Shown in pieces: positions 23,434-35,487 of a stretch of 64,000 bases of DNA (positions within the stretch are counted from its first letter, which is position 1; every line of letters begins with the position of its first letter). The stretch lies in assembly GCA_037013495.1 (NCBI GenBank), contig CM072812.1, positions 37,050,001-37,114,000 on the forward strand, read 5' to 3'. A program made the position numbers and the translations under genes. The notes below the pieces were generated by a model. It worked only from the letters and a program-made list of their open reading frames with translations, was not told where the DNA came from and made no database searches. The stretch comes from Hippophae tibetana. Its lineage: Eukaryota > Streptophyta > Magnoliopsida > Rosales > Elaeagnaceae.

Positions 23434-23580
23434 TGAAAGAAATCAAGAAATTAACATAAGTAGAAATATGAAGAATAAGAACAAAGAGAGTGCATAAAGA
23501 GTAAAGATGAATGAAACAGAAAACTAAATTCTATTATTGCAGTTTACTTGCTCATCTATTTATGTTGAAACTAATTAATT
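23434..23580 (-). repeat. Probable 5' LTR of C4
   Basis: On the plus strand it begins TGAAAGAAATCAAG directly beside the PBS and matches 9730-9850. Similarity fades near 23570, so it is truncated or diverged. Confidence 0.6.
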
Positions 23581-24589
23581 AAAATGCTATATCAAGTTTC
23601 AAAATAATTTTAAAAATTAGAAAATTGTTTATTTTTAAAAAATTTGATATGTAACACACTATAATTAATATAAATTAAAATATGTCTAAATTTAATATTT
23701 CTCCGTATATAATGTCTAATATAAGAGCATTTTTTAAGAAAAAACAACGCTAAATACATAAATTTACATTCACATTAATATTTAGAATCACATCACTTAG
23801 TATATTATATGATAAGTTAATTTTAAAAATAAAAAAAATTATATTACTTTATATATATATATATATATATATATCCCAAAATACACAACCCTTACAATTG
23901 TTTACACAACCCCTGCAATCCTAACAATTTTGAGATGTAATAGACTAATAGGTTCATGTCTCATCTATTGAGTTATATGAATGCATTAATATACAAAATT
24001 AAATGTGATTATCACTTGAATTATTTTATAAGAAATTAAAGTATAAAGGATTTTATTGATCAGGATATGATCATATAAATATGACGTTATTTATTAATTG
24101 TTTTCTTTTTCTATTTGATATTTATATTTTTAGAAAATAAGTTACATTAGTTTTTAATTTATTAATTTAGAGTACTTTTCTTTATAAAATGTTACAAGAT
24201 GAATGAATAATTTATCTACAAATAATATCATAACGGATTACTCCAAAGATTCATCAAATTCATGTAAATTTATTTTTGTCACCTAAACTTGGCTCCTCGA
24301 GCCTTCTTAGATTTGAAAGGGGTTTCTTAGAGGAGCAAAAAAATTTGGAAGCTGGAATTCGTTGGAATGTAAATAAAGCACGAGCTATTAGCTTTTGGGA
24401 TAATCCTCAATTACTCCATCTACCCACTTCAAGGCTCTTGTTCTCACATGCTATAATTTATTACTTTTAGATACTCTTTTTCATCAATTATATTATTTTT
24501 TTCTCGGTAACTTATATTAGATATTTTTTTTTTAAATAAAAAATTTAAGTTAATTTTAAATTTTATGGGTTATTAAAATTTAAGCCTTG
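23581..24589. other. Intergenic AT-rich sequence
   Basis: No gene is recognised. It contains an (AT)n run at about 23851-23872. An open frame at 24276-24470 (64 codons, +) has no recognisable motif and no supporting context. Confidence 0.6.
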
Positions 24590-24900
24590 CCTCTTTCGAA
24601 GAGGGTCTTGTTACTAATAGACAAGACATTGTTTCCTGTCCCCTTTTGCGAAGGGAACCCCTCCTCCGGAGGGAACTAAGCTACACCTCACAGATTCCAC
24701 TCAATCTTTTACACCGATGTATTGTACTCTCTCGACCAGGTCATCATAATAAAAGACTGCTAAATCTTTGCGAAATGAGAGAAGGAGGGAAGTCCCGGTG
24801 AGTAAGTAATCTAATTGAGTTATAATGAGGTTGTTAGCACACTTCTTTGGTGGCAACACTGGGAAGCAAATTACCATTCACAGAACCATAATCCACCTCT
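24590..24900. other. GC-richer island with consecutive hairpins
   Basis: Four short hairpins lie in a row within 84 bp: CCTCTT/AAGAGG (24590-24604), CTTGT/ACAAG (24607-24625), CCCTT/AAGGG (24641-24655) and CCCTCC/GGAGGG (24659-24673). They are followed by about 220 bp of base composition unlike the flanks. No open frame or tRNA fold is evident. It may be organelle-derived, but I could not match it to a known gene. Confidence 0.4.
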
Positions 24901-26589
24901 TATAATTTTAATGATATTAAGATGATACTAAAAATTTAAATTAACACAAAGATTAAAACATCATCAAATTATATCATTCTATGTGACGATATTAATTTAC
25001 ATGATGTTTTAGATATGAAATAATCTCTTATTAGAACACGATATGTTGTGAATGAATCTAGTTGTTGATATTTCAGATGTGAGATAATCTTTTATTTAAA
25101 CACGACGTGTCATGAATGGATCTAATTGTCTTCTTTATAGTATTTTTTCTTCTTCTTTATTTGCTATTCATGTTAAAATAGTGTCTTATTTGTTTTTTTG
25201 GATGTAATAGAATTAGCCATGTCCAGCCTTCAACTTTTTGTCATTGATAACCATTATTTATTTTTACCTTTTTCAAGCTTTTTGATTCGGGTTTGTTCTA
25301 GAGTGTATGGCTTTTTGCAGGATTTGGACAAGTTGACATGATCTGGTTTTTCCAGAAAAAAAAAGGTTTTGATTCAAGTCTTATGCCCTCCTTTAGTTTT
25401 ATAACATTGTATTCATTTTAATATAGCTTTTGGTTAATTTTGTTAGTTTTTAATTAGTACGAGATATACTCGTTGTTTTGTGGCCTTTATTGAATTTGAT
25501 ATTGACGAGCATTGCGCTCTTTGTATTGAAATTTATTGAGCTATCTGATTTAAATAAAAATAGAGATAATACAACTAATATGTTATACTTATTATATACA
25601 TAATATTTTAGTTTATACTAAATTTTTTTAACAAGTTAATCCTACTTAATTAAAAGGTGATAGCATAAGATAAATGTAAATTTTTTATTTTAATTTTTTT
25701 CAACTATATTAAATATATATTATTTTAATTTAAATAAATTATAACGATAATAATTGTAAAAGAAATTAAAAATAAATAAATAACGTAAAAAATGATTAAT
25801 AATTCTTATCTATTAATAAGATTAAATTATTACAAAAAATAAATATAAAATTTAAATATTATTTTTAAACTAAATATAAGAACTATACTATCATCCTCTC
25901 ATAAAAATAATATCTATAGTTTAAAAAAAAAGAAAAAAAATTACTACAAATACAACTATTAACCATAACTTACAATTAATTATGTTGTCAATCTATTAGA
26001 TATTTCTCCATATGATAAAGAATCTCTTTAAAAAACTGTAGCACAAAATTGAAAAAAGAAAATCCAAGTTATAGAAAAACACCATAATATCAATCCTACA
26101 AATGAACACCAAATAGTGCTCAATCTTTTTGTTTATCAATCTTACAAAAATTTGAAAATCCAATAAGGCTTTTTATAAGAGTTTCAACTCAAATATTCAA
26201 CTTTGAAAAACGCTTATAAACATGTTTGAATTGTTTCTCTTTTAGTGATAATTATTAGATTCCTTATTAAAAGTTATGTAATATTAAAAATTAAATATTC
26301 TTTTTTTATTAGTTTAGAAATCACAATGAATCAGCCAATTCTCAAGCTATTTAGGTTATAACCCTAATTTAAGTAAGACCCTAATTTAAAGAGTGTCTTT
26401 TAATTTTTAATTTTTTTTTTAATATATAATAATAAAATAATCTTTTTCCGTTGAAATCAACCCTAATAATAATCTATTGAAGAAGCACATATCAACTTAT
26501 ATAAAACAGAATTAAATAAATAATAAATTTTGTATCTTACCTCCAAATTCACTGACACATCGCCTCTCTTTTTTTAATTATTTTTATAT
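24901..26589. other. Intergenic AT-rich sequence
   Basis: No gene is recognised. At 25011-25065 and 25076-25130 there is a two-copy repeat of a roughly 65-bp unit containing 'gataatct' and 'gaatggatcta'-like sequence. The rest is AT-rich with poly-A and poly-T runs. Confidence 0.6.
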
Positions 26590-27400
26590 CAATAGTATTA
26601 ATTCTATATAATTTTTTTTATTTATAATTACTTATTACTATATAACTATAATAAAAAATGTACATATTATAATACATCAATAGAGCCCCTGAATTGCTAG
26701 GACCGACCCTAAAGATCATAATATATAAAATATCAAGGTTTAAAATATAAATTTCATTAATAGTATTGAGACTTATATTTTGTAGATTTTTTAGGGATAT
26801 TATAATTGTCAATGAAACTTGTAAAAAAATAATTCACCAAAGTTATACCAATAGAATTTTGAAAATTTTAATAAACTTTTAAAATATCAAAACTATTAAT
26901 TACTTATTTATTAAACTAATTTTTTTATTTTGTAAATATAAATATAAAGTCATAAGATATTTATTTTGATATATAAAACAAAAACTTATACAATGAAAAA
27001 TTAAAAGGTTTAAATAATTATTTAAACTAATAAATAAAAAATAAAAAAATATGTAAATATTTATAATATAATAAAAACAAATTATAATATAAATTTTTTT
27101 ATAACTAAATAAAAAATTGTTCTAATTTAAAAAAAATAATGTAAAAACTAGATAAAGATATCAATGATAAATTATTTAAAAATAAATGAATAAGATTAAC
27201 CATAAAGAATATTTTATCAATATTACTTTATATTTTATCAATAATATCATATCAAATTTATATTATTAATTGATATTTTAATGATATTTTCTTTATATTA
27301 ACATATTATCAACATTATTACCAAAATATTGTATCAATGTTAGTACCTCTAAAAAAATTAGGTCATGATATCTCCTTAATATATTTATATTTAATAATTA
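26590..27400. repeat. Dispersed repeat R1, copy 2 (partial)
   Basis: It matches R1 copy 1 around 1100-1500 and copy 3 around 61880-62300 in the same orientation. It includes the 'gctaggaccgaccct' stretch at 26698 and the 'taaactaatttttttattttg' region at 26914. It lies just downstream of the 3' end of the monooxygenase gene. Confidence 0.65.
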
Positions 27401-27596
27401 AAAGACATAATTTTAAAAAATTAAATATATATTAAAAAAATTAAAATAACCATAATTCTAATCTTTATACACACCACCACAAAAATCAATAAATATTACT
27501 GATAAACTAAAAAATTTCATAGAATTAAAATGTATTTTATAATTACTGACTCTTTATTTTTATTTATTTTACTCATAACCATAAATAAAATTTATA

Positions 27597-30216
27597 TCAA
27601 TCCCGACCTCTAGCATCTACACACGGAAGTTTCCCACAGTCAAAATTGTTAGCACTAAAAATCTTATTGAAAAGCAATTTATAAAATATGAAATCCCTCA
27701 AGAATTTCATCCACCAAGTAGACCCTCCTTGTTGCATCCAACCTGAAAAATATGAGCCCATGATCAACAAGGTCACCCTCCACCTTCTTTCTTCAACATA
27801 ATCTGCTAATGCTCCATCCACTTCTCTAGGAAAAACACACCCATTTTGCATAAACAATGTTCCAATCTTTCTACCCAACACAATTGCATCTTCTAGTGCT
27901 GAGCAACCTCCTTGTCCTAAATCAGGTGTCATTGGGTGCATAGCATCACCAGCCACTGTGATATTGTGTTTGTTTAAAGTCCCAAATGCTACTTTCCATG
28001 GATATCTAAACATCAATTCAGCCCATGTCAATGTTGAAAGATCAGAATGCTGAACAACTTGTAGATATATTTCAGGCAAATCCTTGGCTAGATTCTCAAT
28101 TATTTCTCTTTGTATTTCTTTAGGGTCTGATTCTAAGTCTGAACCTGCAGTGAATAATATCAAATAAAATAGGCAAAGTTAGCCTTGGCAATTTAACTTT
28201 TTATTACTTTATGGTTTATCATCTATTTTATTGTCCCTCCCAAATAGTTTATAACCTCTTAATTTACACAATTTAGTATATAATTTTTTTAAATTTGATA
28301 GATTAAGTTCAATTTAATTAAAATTTATGCCAAATTGATTTTACATGGTAAGAACCTACTAAATTACTAACATTAAATTATGAATGGAGTTAAATAAGAA
28401 CCTACTAAATTACTAACATTAAATTAATTTCACTAAAATTGAAAAGTTCAACTTAATAAATTTATCGAATTTAGAAAGATCATGGACTTTATTCTATAAA
28501 TTAAGGGCCTGTTTGCTTGTGCTTATGTTAAAAGTGGTTTCAGAAAAAAAGTGGTTTTAAGAATAAGCACATTATATATATATGCTTTCTAAGCCCCAAA
28601 AGCGCTTATGATAATTTTTTTTTCTATTTGATTCTGAAACTCTATTTTTGCTGCCAGAAGCGCTTTATAGAGTCCCATAAACATAAACAAACAAACCCTA
28701 AGAAATTACAGAACCACCAACTAAATAAATACATATTTATGTCAAAAGCTAGTATTGGGAATGCAAGGCATGTCATGGACTTATGTCTTTTTAATATCTT
28801 TTAATAACACACTAGATTTTGATAACGTGTCTAATTTGAATTCTATGATAAGATTGTAGGCCTCAGGGATGTGAAATTATTGCCAACAAGCAATGGAAAT
28901 GAAGGTTAAAGTAGAACTACCTTTAGATTGAGATCGATAAGTGAAGAACCAATAAATCTCTTTATCATTAAGGGGAGCAAAACCAGCTCTTCTGCCAGAA
29001 CCAACAAATTGTTGAACATCTTGTTTAAGTCCATGGCCTTGAGGAAAAACTGCTAAACCACGTACTGCTGAACGACCTGAAGAGACTGGTTTTGAGAGTC
29101 CCAACCAGTTTGCTACCATAGAATGTACCCCATCACATCCTATCAGAACCTATAAATAAAAACAAAACAAACTTAAAAGGCAAAATATACAATTTCTTAA
29201 AACACCATTTTCTGATTAATTATTGAAAGCAATGTGTTTATACATGTTTTGCAGACATGGGCACTTATAATATCACCAAAATCGGCCAGCATTACCTTTG
29301 CTTTGATGGTTGCTCCATCTTCCATACGAACAATAGCAAGTTTTGAACCTTCATGTGTTTGAGTTTCAAGGGAAGTGATTTTTGAAGAAAAACGTATAGA
29401 TTCAACTGGTAATTCATCAGCCAGAGCCTTGAGTAACATCTTTCTGTGAACTGCTCTAGGTCCACCTCCAATATCATCGCTTCACATTAAAGATGACAAT
29501 AGTTTCATATAAATAAAAATACTTTGAAGAGAATACATAGTTTCACTATTGAGGATCAATTGTAAGCTATTTACTTGGACTCTTCACTTCATTTTTTTAT
29601 TTTTTAAAATACTCCTGTCTAGGAAATACGATATGAACAAGGGTATAGGTACTCACACTTCACTTTGATAGAAATTTATATAAAATTAAGAAAAATGAGT
29701 GTATTTGACACCAAATGCGTATCCAAAAATTTAACTCTCGTGCTAAAAGAGCTTACCCATGTGTTACAGAATAGGAAATTTCTTGAATTGCTCCAGTATC
29801 AAGATTGGTTACGTATCCCCTAAACCAAAAAAAGAAAAAGTAAAAAAAGAGAGGCAAATATATAGCAAGTAGGCAATTAATAAGTAAACCCCAAAGAAAA
29901 TTCTATCGACAAGGCCAAGCAAGTTTAAAACTTGGAAGTGAAAAAGAGAACGATTAGTAAGCTAGAGATGAAAAAAGGTAGAAAGCACTTACTTTCCGAG
30001 AGGGGCATAAAGGGATGTGAGCTTTTTCGAAATGCCCAAAGCTTTAAGAGCAAACCATGCATTTGGAAAAAGGGAAATAGCTGCACCTGTATCTCTAAGC
30101 CTATCTGATCTCTCTAAAACTAAGGCACTAATCCCTACTCTCTTCAGTGCCAGTGCTGTTGCTAACCCAGATATTCCTCCCCCTACAATAACTACATCTT
30201 CTGCTTCTACTTCCAT
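27597..30216 (-). CDS. MO1: FAD-dependent monooxygenase, MO1/CTF2-like (5 exons)
   Basis: Exons on the minus strand: 30216-29993, 29819-29757, 29479-29296, 29149-28921 and 28144-27597. All introns are GT-AG and the frame is continuous, giving 415 residues, the usual length for the family. Class A flavoprotein motifs are intact: GGGISG (residues 12-17) in the Rossmann fold, Glu35 for the adenosine ribose, PRAVHR, the DG motif GCDG (161-164) and the GD motif AGDAMHP (298-304). These enzymes use NAD(P)H and O2 to hydroxylate small aromatic or related substrates. The substrate of plant MO1-like members is not settled. No transit or signal peptide is evident, so it is probably cytosolic. It is the only intact host gene here; paralogy to salicylate hydroxylase-like and zeaxanthin epoxidase families is family knowledge. 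Confidence 0.92.
28145..28920 (-). other. Intron 4 of the monooxygenase gene
   Basis: At 776 bp it is much larger than introns 1-3 (173, 277 and 146 bp). It holds a MITE-like insertion (28503-28701) and a 30-bp direct repeat (28351-28380 and 28397-28426, period 46 bp). The donor is GTAGTT and the acceptor is TTCACTGCAG. Confidence 0.85.
28503..28701. mobile_element. MITE-like element in intron 4
   Basis: It has imperfect terminal inverted repeats: the left starts agggcctgtttgcttg, and the right read inversely starts agggtttgtttgttta. The 5' GGGCCTGTTTG end resembles hAT-type MITEs common in plant introns. No coding capacity. The target duplication is not clear. Confidence 0.6.
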
Positions 30217-30300
30217 TCTCTTTTTCTCCCTCTTCTCTGAATCTGTTGGAATTATTTCTCCTCTTTTTTTTGTTGTTTAACATTTGAGGGGTTGGAAGTG

Positions 30301-30308
30301 TTTATATA
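30301..30308 (-). promoter_or_regulatory. TATA box of the monooxygenase gene
   Basis: The minus strand reads TATATAAA, 85 bp upstream of the ATG. That would place the transcription start about 50-55 nt before the ATG. An (AG)n tract lies further upstream at 30399-30417. Confidence 0.6.
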
Positions 30309-30398
30309 CATGTGCGTACTTGAAGGAGAAGAAATTAAAATTTAATAGAATGCATAGGAAAGATCAATGGTCCACCCGATGAAACCTTTTTCAATATA

Positions 30399-30417
30399 AG
30401 AGAGAGAGAGAGAGAGA
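30399..30417. repeat. (AG)n microsatellite upstream of the gene
   Basis: About nine AG units lie about 185 bp upstream of the ATG. GA/CT tracts are frequent in plant core promoter regions and 5' leaders. Confidence 0.8.
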
Positions 30418-30429
30418 AACAACGTCAAA

Positions 30430-31210
30430 TAAGACGACTACCATTATTGTTTTTATTCGTGATATTTTAAAATAATAAAATTAAATATTATTATAATTTT
30501 TTTTAAATATATTTAATTTAAAAAAATTTAATATTAACCTAATTTTTACTCTTTTATATTATTTAAAATATTGATATTAATTTTTTTAATTATTTAACAT
30601 ATATTTTAATTAAAATAAAAATATTAAATTAAATTATTTAAGATATTGTGTATTTTATTATTATAAATATTATATATGTAAGCAATAATATTAATATATA
30701 TTTAATTTTAATTAATTATAATATTAATATTCTAATAATCATCGTTATCTTATTTCTTATCAATTAATTTTATGTGAAAAATAAATTATTAAATTTTAAA
30801 AAATAACTATAATTTTAATTAAAATGTCCCTACCGAGCACTACCCCTCTTGTCTCTATCACAAATACTTGTGTGCATGACCAGCAAACTGATCATGGTTT
30901 TATATATTCTCATTTTAGCACTTAAGCCACCATAGTTACGTGCATGACCAGCAAACTGGTTAAAATAAATTTAAATGTCTTTAAGATATTTTTTTGTTAT
31001 CTTTAAGATATTTTTTTGGTTTAAATGTCATAACCCAGTTCATTGAGTTTTATTTTAAACTATTAAAAAAACATATATTGATTTTTACAACAAAATCAAT
31101 TTTTTAACAGTTAAGAGTTAAATCATGTGAAGAAATAGATCATATATAAAGTGAAGATATTTGTTCATTGATCGTAGATGTTTAAGAACTCCAAAAAATT
31201 ATCCCACAAA
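30430..31210. other. Intergenic AT-rich sequence
   Basis: No gene is recognised. 'gtgcatgaccagcaaactg' occurs at about 30873 and again at about 30942. A 'ctttaagatatttttt' unit is repeated at 30979-31015. Confidence 0.6.
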
Positions 31211-31290
31211 ATATAATGATTAACTAAGCAACAAACTTTCACCACTTGTAATATAATGATTAACTAAGCAACAAACTTTCACCACTTAGT
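31211..31290. repeat. 40-bp perfect tandem duplication
   Basis: Two adjacent copies of a 40-bp unit (31211-31250 and 31251-31290) are identical for the first 37 bp. They directly abut the presumed outer end of Copia C2. Confidence 0.9.
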
Positions 31291-31291
31291 G

Positions 31292-31895
31292 ACTGCCACA
31301 ACAAACTACCAAAAAGTAAGTACCCACTTGGATACACTGGTACTACTTAAATTTCAGTCTGCTTAGATAGAATTTTATTATAATAAATACTAAATTAAGT
31401 AACAAATTAATTAAAATAACCAAATTGTAACAAAAAAATAAATAACGAAGTAAACATACAAATTTATATGGTTCAACTTAAGGCTTAATTTAGGGGTAAA
31501 GACAGAAAAATAATTCACTATTTCAAATTATGTTTACAAAATGAAAACAAACTCTTAAATATCCCAATATTTTAGTACACCCAATTTAAAGATTTATCTT
31601 TAACTAATAAAAGTGATCATCAAATGTGTTATTTTTTACACTTTGAAACTATCGAAATAAGCTTCTTGATTTTTCTCACAATTACAACTCTTGAAAACTA
31701 CATGCAGGGATGCCTTAGATGAGAAAATTCTTGCTCTATTTATAGGGAAAGTAGATGGCTTCGTGAAGCATGTTCAAGATGTAGCTCCATCTCTAACATT
31801 GATTTCATCTCTTTTTGTCAATATTTGATACATCTCTTTGAAATTTTATTTGTGTTGGTAGCTTTGCTCAGTGCAAGCCATATATGTTTTCAACA
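31292..31895 (-). repeat. 3' LTR of C2
   Basis: Its minus-strand start TGTTGAAAACATATATGG directly follows the PPT. Its distal part shares 'cttaaattt.agtct..ttagatag' and 'aaaaaaataaataac' with the partial 5' LTR at 37407-37625. The outer end near 31292 is approximate. Confidence 0.7.
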
Positions 31896-32243
31896 ATCTC
31901 CACCATGGATCAATTTGAGTCAAGAACTTCAAGTGATAATTCTTTTGATATTTGCTACACACTTATAAGGGTTTAAACTTGTTGGATGTTTATCAAGTTC
32001 AAACATTGTTTGAACTTGATTGATATTACTACCTTAGTTAACATACCTACCAAGTTATCGATTGTCCCAATCATTGATAAAAGTATCTTTCCATCATTTA
32101 TAACTTCCCACACAAAATGGAAGTGAATGTCTATGTGTTTTGTCTCTAATGATAGACTTGATAGTTGCTAAATGAATAGCACTTTGACTATTACAGTAAA
32201 CACTAAGATGTTCTTATGCAACTCCAAGTTCTTCAATCAACCA

Positions 32244-33480
32244 TTATAACCATATAACTTCTTTAATAACCTCAATAATTGCAATATACTCTACATTTAT
32301 CATTGACATAGTCACTATAGGTTGCAATTTATTCTTCCAACTTATATCTCCTCTACCAAAAGTTAACACATAACTAGTAGTTGACCGATGTTTATCCAAA
32401 TCACCAGCGTAGTCAGAGTCGACATAACCGACCACCATATTTGTATCTTGCTTAAACACCAAAAAAGTATCTATAGTACCCAAAACGTACAAAGAATCCA
32501 TTTCACAACTTGCCAATGTCATCTTCTAGGAATGTGCATATATCTTTTCATAATACTAACGACCTGTGAAATATTTGGTCATGTACACACCATAACATAC
32601 ATCAAGCTACCAATTGCATTAGAATAAGGAACTTGTAACATACACTTATATTCCTTATTTACGGTAGGAGGCAAAAATGCACTAAGCTTGAAATGAGAGA
32701 CAAGTGGTGTACTAATAGGTTTTTACTATTCATTCATGCCAAAATGGTGTAGTGTCTTCTTCAAATATTGTTTTCGAGATAAATAAATTTTTCCTCTTCT
32801 TCTTTCTGTATGAATATCTATACCCAAAATCTTGTTATCTTCACCAAGATCTTTCATTTCAAATTCTTCATTCAGTTGTAGTTTCGACAATCTAATATCA
32901 TCTTTATTTGTAAAAGCTATCAACATATTATCAACATATAAAAGAAAATAAATGAAAGATCTATCATCCAACTTGTGAAAGTATGCACAATGATCAAATT
33001 TACTTCTTGTGTACTTGTGCTTTACCATGAACCGATTAAATAGCTTATAGCATTATTTGGGCGATTTCTTCAAGCCATATAGCGATTTGTCTAGCTTGTA
33101 AACCCAATTTTATTTCCTATCAACTTTGAATCCATTGGGATGAATCATATAGATTTCATCTTCCAAATTACCATGTAAAATTATTGTCTTAACATCAAGT
33201 TAAACTAGTTCTAAATCATATTGTGCAACCAAGGCCAACAAAATTTGAATAGTAGCATGTTTCACAACTGAAGAAAATACCTCATTGTAATCTATGCCCT
33301 CTTTTTGAACATAATGCTTTGCTATAAATCTTCCATTGAAGTGTACTTTATTCTTGTTAAGAAACTCTTCTTTCTTTTCAGATATCCATTTGCTTTCTTG
33401 CCTTTAGGAAGTCAAGGTAACTTCCAAGTTCCATTCTTCTGAAGAGATTGCATCTGATCCTCCATTGCAAGTTTCAATTC
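32244..33480 (-). pseudogene. C2 RT-RNase H
   Basis: RT begins with the 'MQSLQKNGTWKLP' motif near 33455. At 33028-32726 there is a clean RT segment in which the catalytic YVDD reads YVDN (32938-32927), a substitution of the second Asp. RNase H at 32522-32244 keeps DSDYAGDLD and the later VEYIA segment. Stops and frameshifts lie between 33400 and 33030 and between 32720 and 32530. Confidence 0.85.
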
Positions 33481-33523
33481 TTGGTGTTCGACATTGCTAA
33501 TGACCTCTTTCTAAATGCATACG

Positions 33524-35076
33524 CGATCGCCACACACGAAGTGTGTGTAATGAATATGTAAGTATATGTATCGCAACAAGTAATATAATGACAAGAAAAA
33601 ATCATTCTCACGGAGATTACTTTATTAGAAACTAATTTTTAAAACTAAAAATAATAAAAATCAATTTATTGGTGTTTTTATACTTTAAGGAAGCAAAATT
33701 AAAATAAATAAAAGTAAATAACAATAATTAATTAAATCAGATTTTATGGCTAAAAAGATATATGAGAAAATATCTTGGAATACTTAATTCCCCAATTTTC
33801 TAAACATGCGAATTGCTAAAATCCCCCCATTATAATTATCAATTAATTACATGATCAATTGAATCTAATCTAGAATGTATTTCTCTCTCAAGTAAACTAC
33901 ACACCATATAGTAATTAATTTAATCACACTCTCATGCCAATTAAATTACATACTACTCATTAAGTTCGTCAATTATAGATCACATACATAAGAATCATAT
34001 ATCTATGCTTAGAAACTACGCATGTTATTTAATCAAGACAAACAATTAAATAATTCTCTCAAATCTATTTAATTGTCTCTATAGATAAATTGTTGACCAA
34101 ACAATTAATAGCATAAAAATCAGATTAAATAATATAATTAAATTATAATTATAATTGGGGTAAAATTTTAGATCATCACATTATGAAAATTGGTTCATAA
34201 GATCCCTAGATTAATAAATTAATTACATATAATTGTGTTCATAAAGCTCATAATGTTCATAAAGAAAGACATAAAAATTGATAAAGACAAGAGTAGAAAA
34301 AGAAATACAATCAATAACTTGAATTGTAATATTAATCTCCTCTTGAATCTCCACCAAAATTGAGTCATCTCTTGAATTTTTCTTTCTTTTTAGCTCCAAA
34401 ATATGATCAAAATTATGCTAATGGAGGCCAATTAGGGTTTATGGAGTGATTAAGGGCTTAAATAAACATCAGGTGAAATCTGGACCATCCAATAAGCTTC
34501 AGATCAAGGGTTATGATCAAAACAAGCAAAACTGATAGTTTCAATCAATCATAGCATGACACGTAGCAAGGGAAATTCATTCGACGAATTAGGGAGCGAT
34601 GTGTGGCAGGGGAGACCGATCAGAAACAACGCTTGCTGAGTCAATGACACATGATACGACATGATTCGTAGAAACAGATGGCGTGGTGCACGGGTGGAAC
34701 GTGCAGAGAAATGGCATAGCGACACGTGGCATGGTGTGATGACCGATTTCCAAACTCAAATTGAACACCATGCTGACACATGGTGCGTGTTTAGTCCTCC
34801 TCACAAGTTATGCGACACGATTCGCTCTCCGTACTTGCATGGCGTTTGTGTGGCTTGCCCAGTCAGCTTTTCTGCCTGCATGGCATGCCATATGGAAACT
34901 CTTAATTGGTCTTGAGTTAAAAATTCATTAAAAATCCAAAAATTATATTTTCACCTTTTTTCATTAAAAAAATTATATTTTAATTTTTTTAACCCAAAAA
35001 ATACTATTTATTGAATAAAACAAGTAAATATTAAGTAAAAAAGTGTATTAATGACTCTATTTTCATAGAGTCATCA
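33524..35076 (-). mobile_element. Solo Gypsy LTR (family L) inside C2
   Basis: The 1,553-bp unit is flanked by perfect TSD ATACG (33519-33523 and 35077-35081). On the minus strand it begins TGATGACTCTATG with a perfect 10-bp stem, 4-nt loop hairpin (35074-35051). It ends with the ACACACTTCGTGTGT palindrome and GCGATCG, one base off the usual ATCA. It is the same family as the LTRs of G1 (39668-41342 and 46387-47841). It contains ACGTG motifs such as gacacgtggc at 34721. The open frames at 34589-34915 are incidental. Confidence 0.88.
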
Positions 35077-35487
35077 ATACGTTCCCAATTCAAAGTGAAC
35101 AAGTCGATCAGGTAGACAAGTCTATCCTTTTACTTTTATAGTTGCAATTGGAATTTTTTGTTGTGTAGGTTCTTGGGTGGGAACCTATTCATCATATTCT
35201 GTCATTGGAGGATCATTTTCTTCATCCATGATTTCAACTAGGTCAATTGAAACTTTCTTTAACTCTACCTATTGTGGAGTATCATTGGTCTAATTTTTGT
35301 TTTGACACTTTTTCTTCTCTTCTTGTAACAACATAGAAGACTCATCAAAAGTTACATTCATACTAAAAATTATCTTCTATGATTTCTACACTAGAGATGG
35401 TATCCCTTCACTCCATATGTTATACCTATCAACAAAGATTTTTTTTTTATAGCTTTTGGGTCTAACATTGATTCCCTTGCATAGTAA

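Larger units (their letters stand above)
9730..23580 (-). mobile_element. Ty1/Copia retrotransposon C4, deleted and multiply invaded
   Basis: Read on the minus strand from 23580 down: a 5' LTR, a PBS-like TGGTATCAAAAT (about 23424-23435), gag (23430-22638 and 14920-14690), protease and pre-integrase (14330-13670), integrase (13650-12931), and an integrase-RT linker (10304-9980). Then, with no RT or RNase H, comes the 3' LTR (about 9960-9730). The two LTRs share 'agtaaagatgaatgaa' and 'aaactaaattctatta'. Copia C5 splits gag, and a CACTA-like element with a 371-bp flanking duplication splits the integrase. The ends are approximate; I could not confirm a TSD. Confidence 0.75.

Noticed and set aside
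24276..24470. A 64-codon frame as a possible small gene.
   Set aside because: No similarity recognised, no promoter or splice context, and it sits in AT-rich intergenic DNA.
25180..25560. A possible LINE 3' end.
   Set aside because: Some T-rich, loosely LINE-like phrasing is present, but there is no RT coding, poly-A tail or target duplication.
31211..31290. A CRISPR-like direct repeat.
   Set aside because: There are only two adjacent copies with no spacers, in plant DNA.
34589..34915. Open frames in the GC-richer part of the solo LTR in C2.
   Set aside because: They lie within LTR sequence, and the equivalent frames in the related LTRs (40825-41234) are broken differently.
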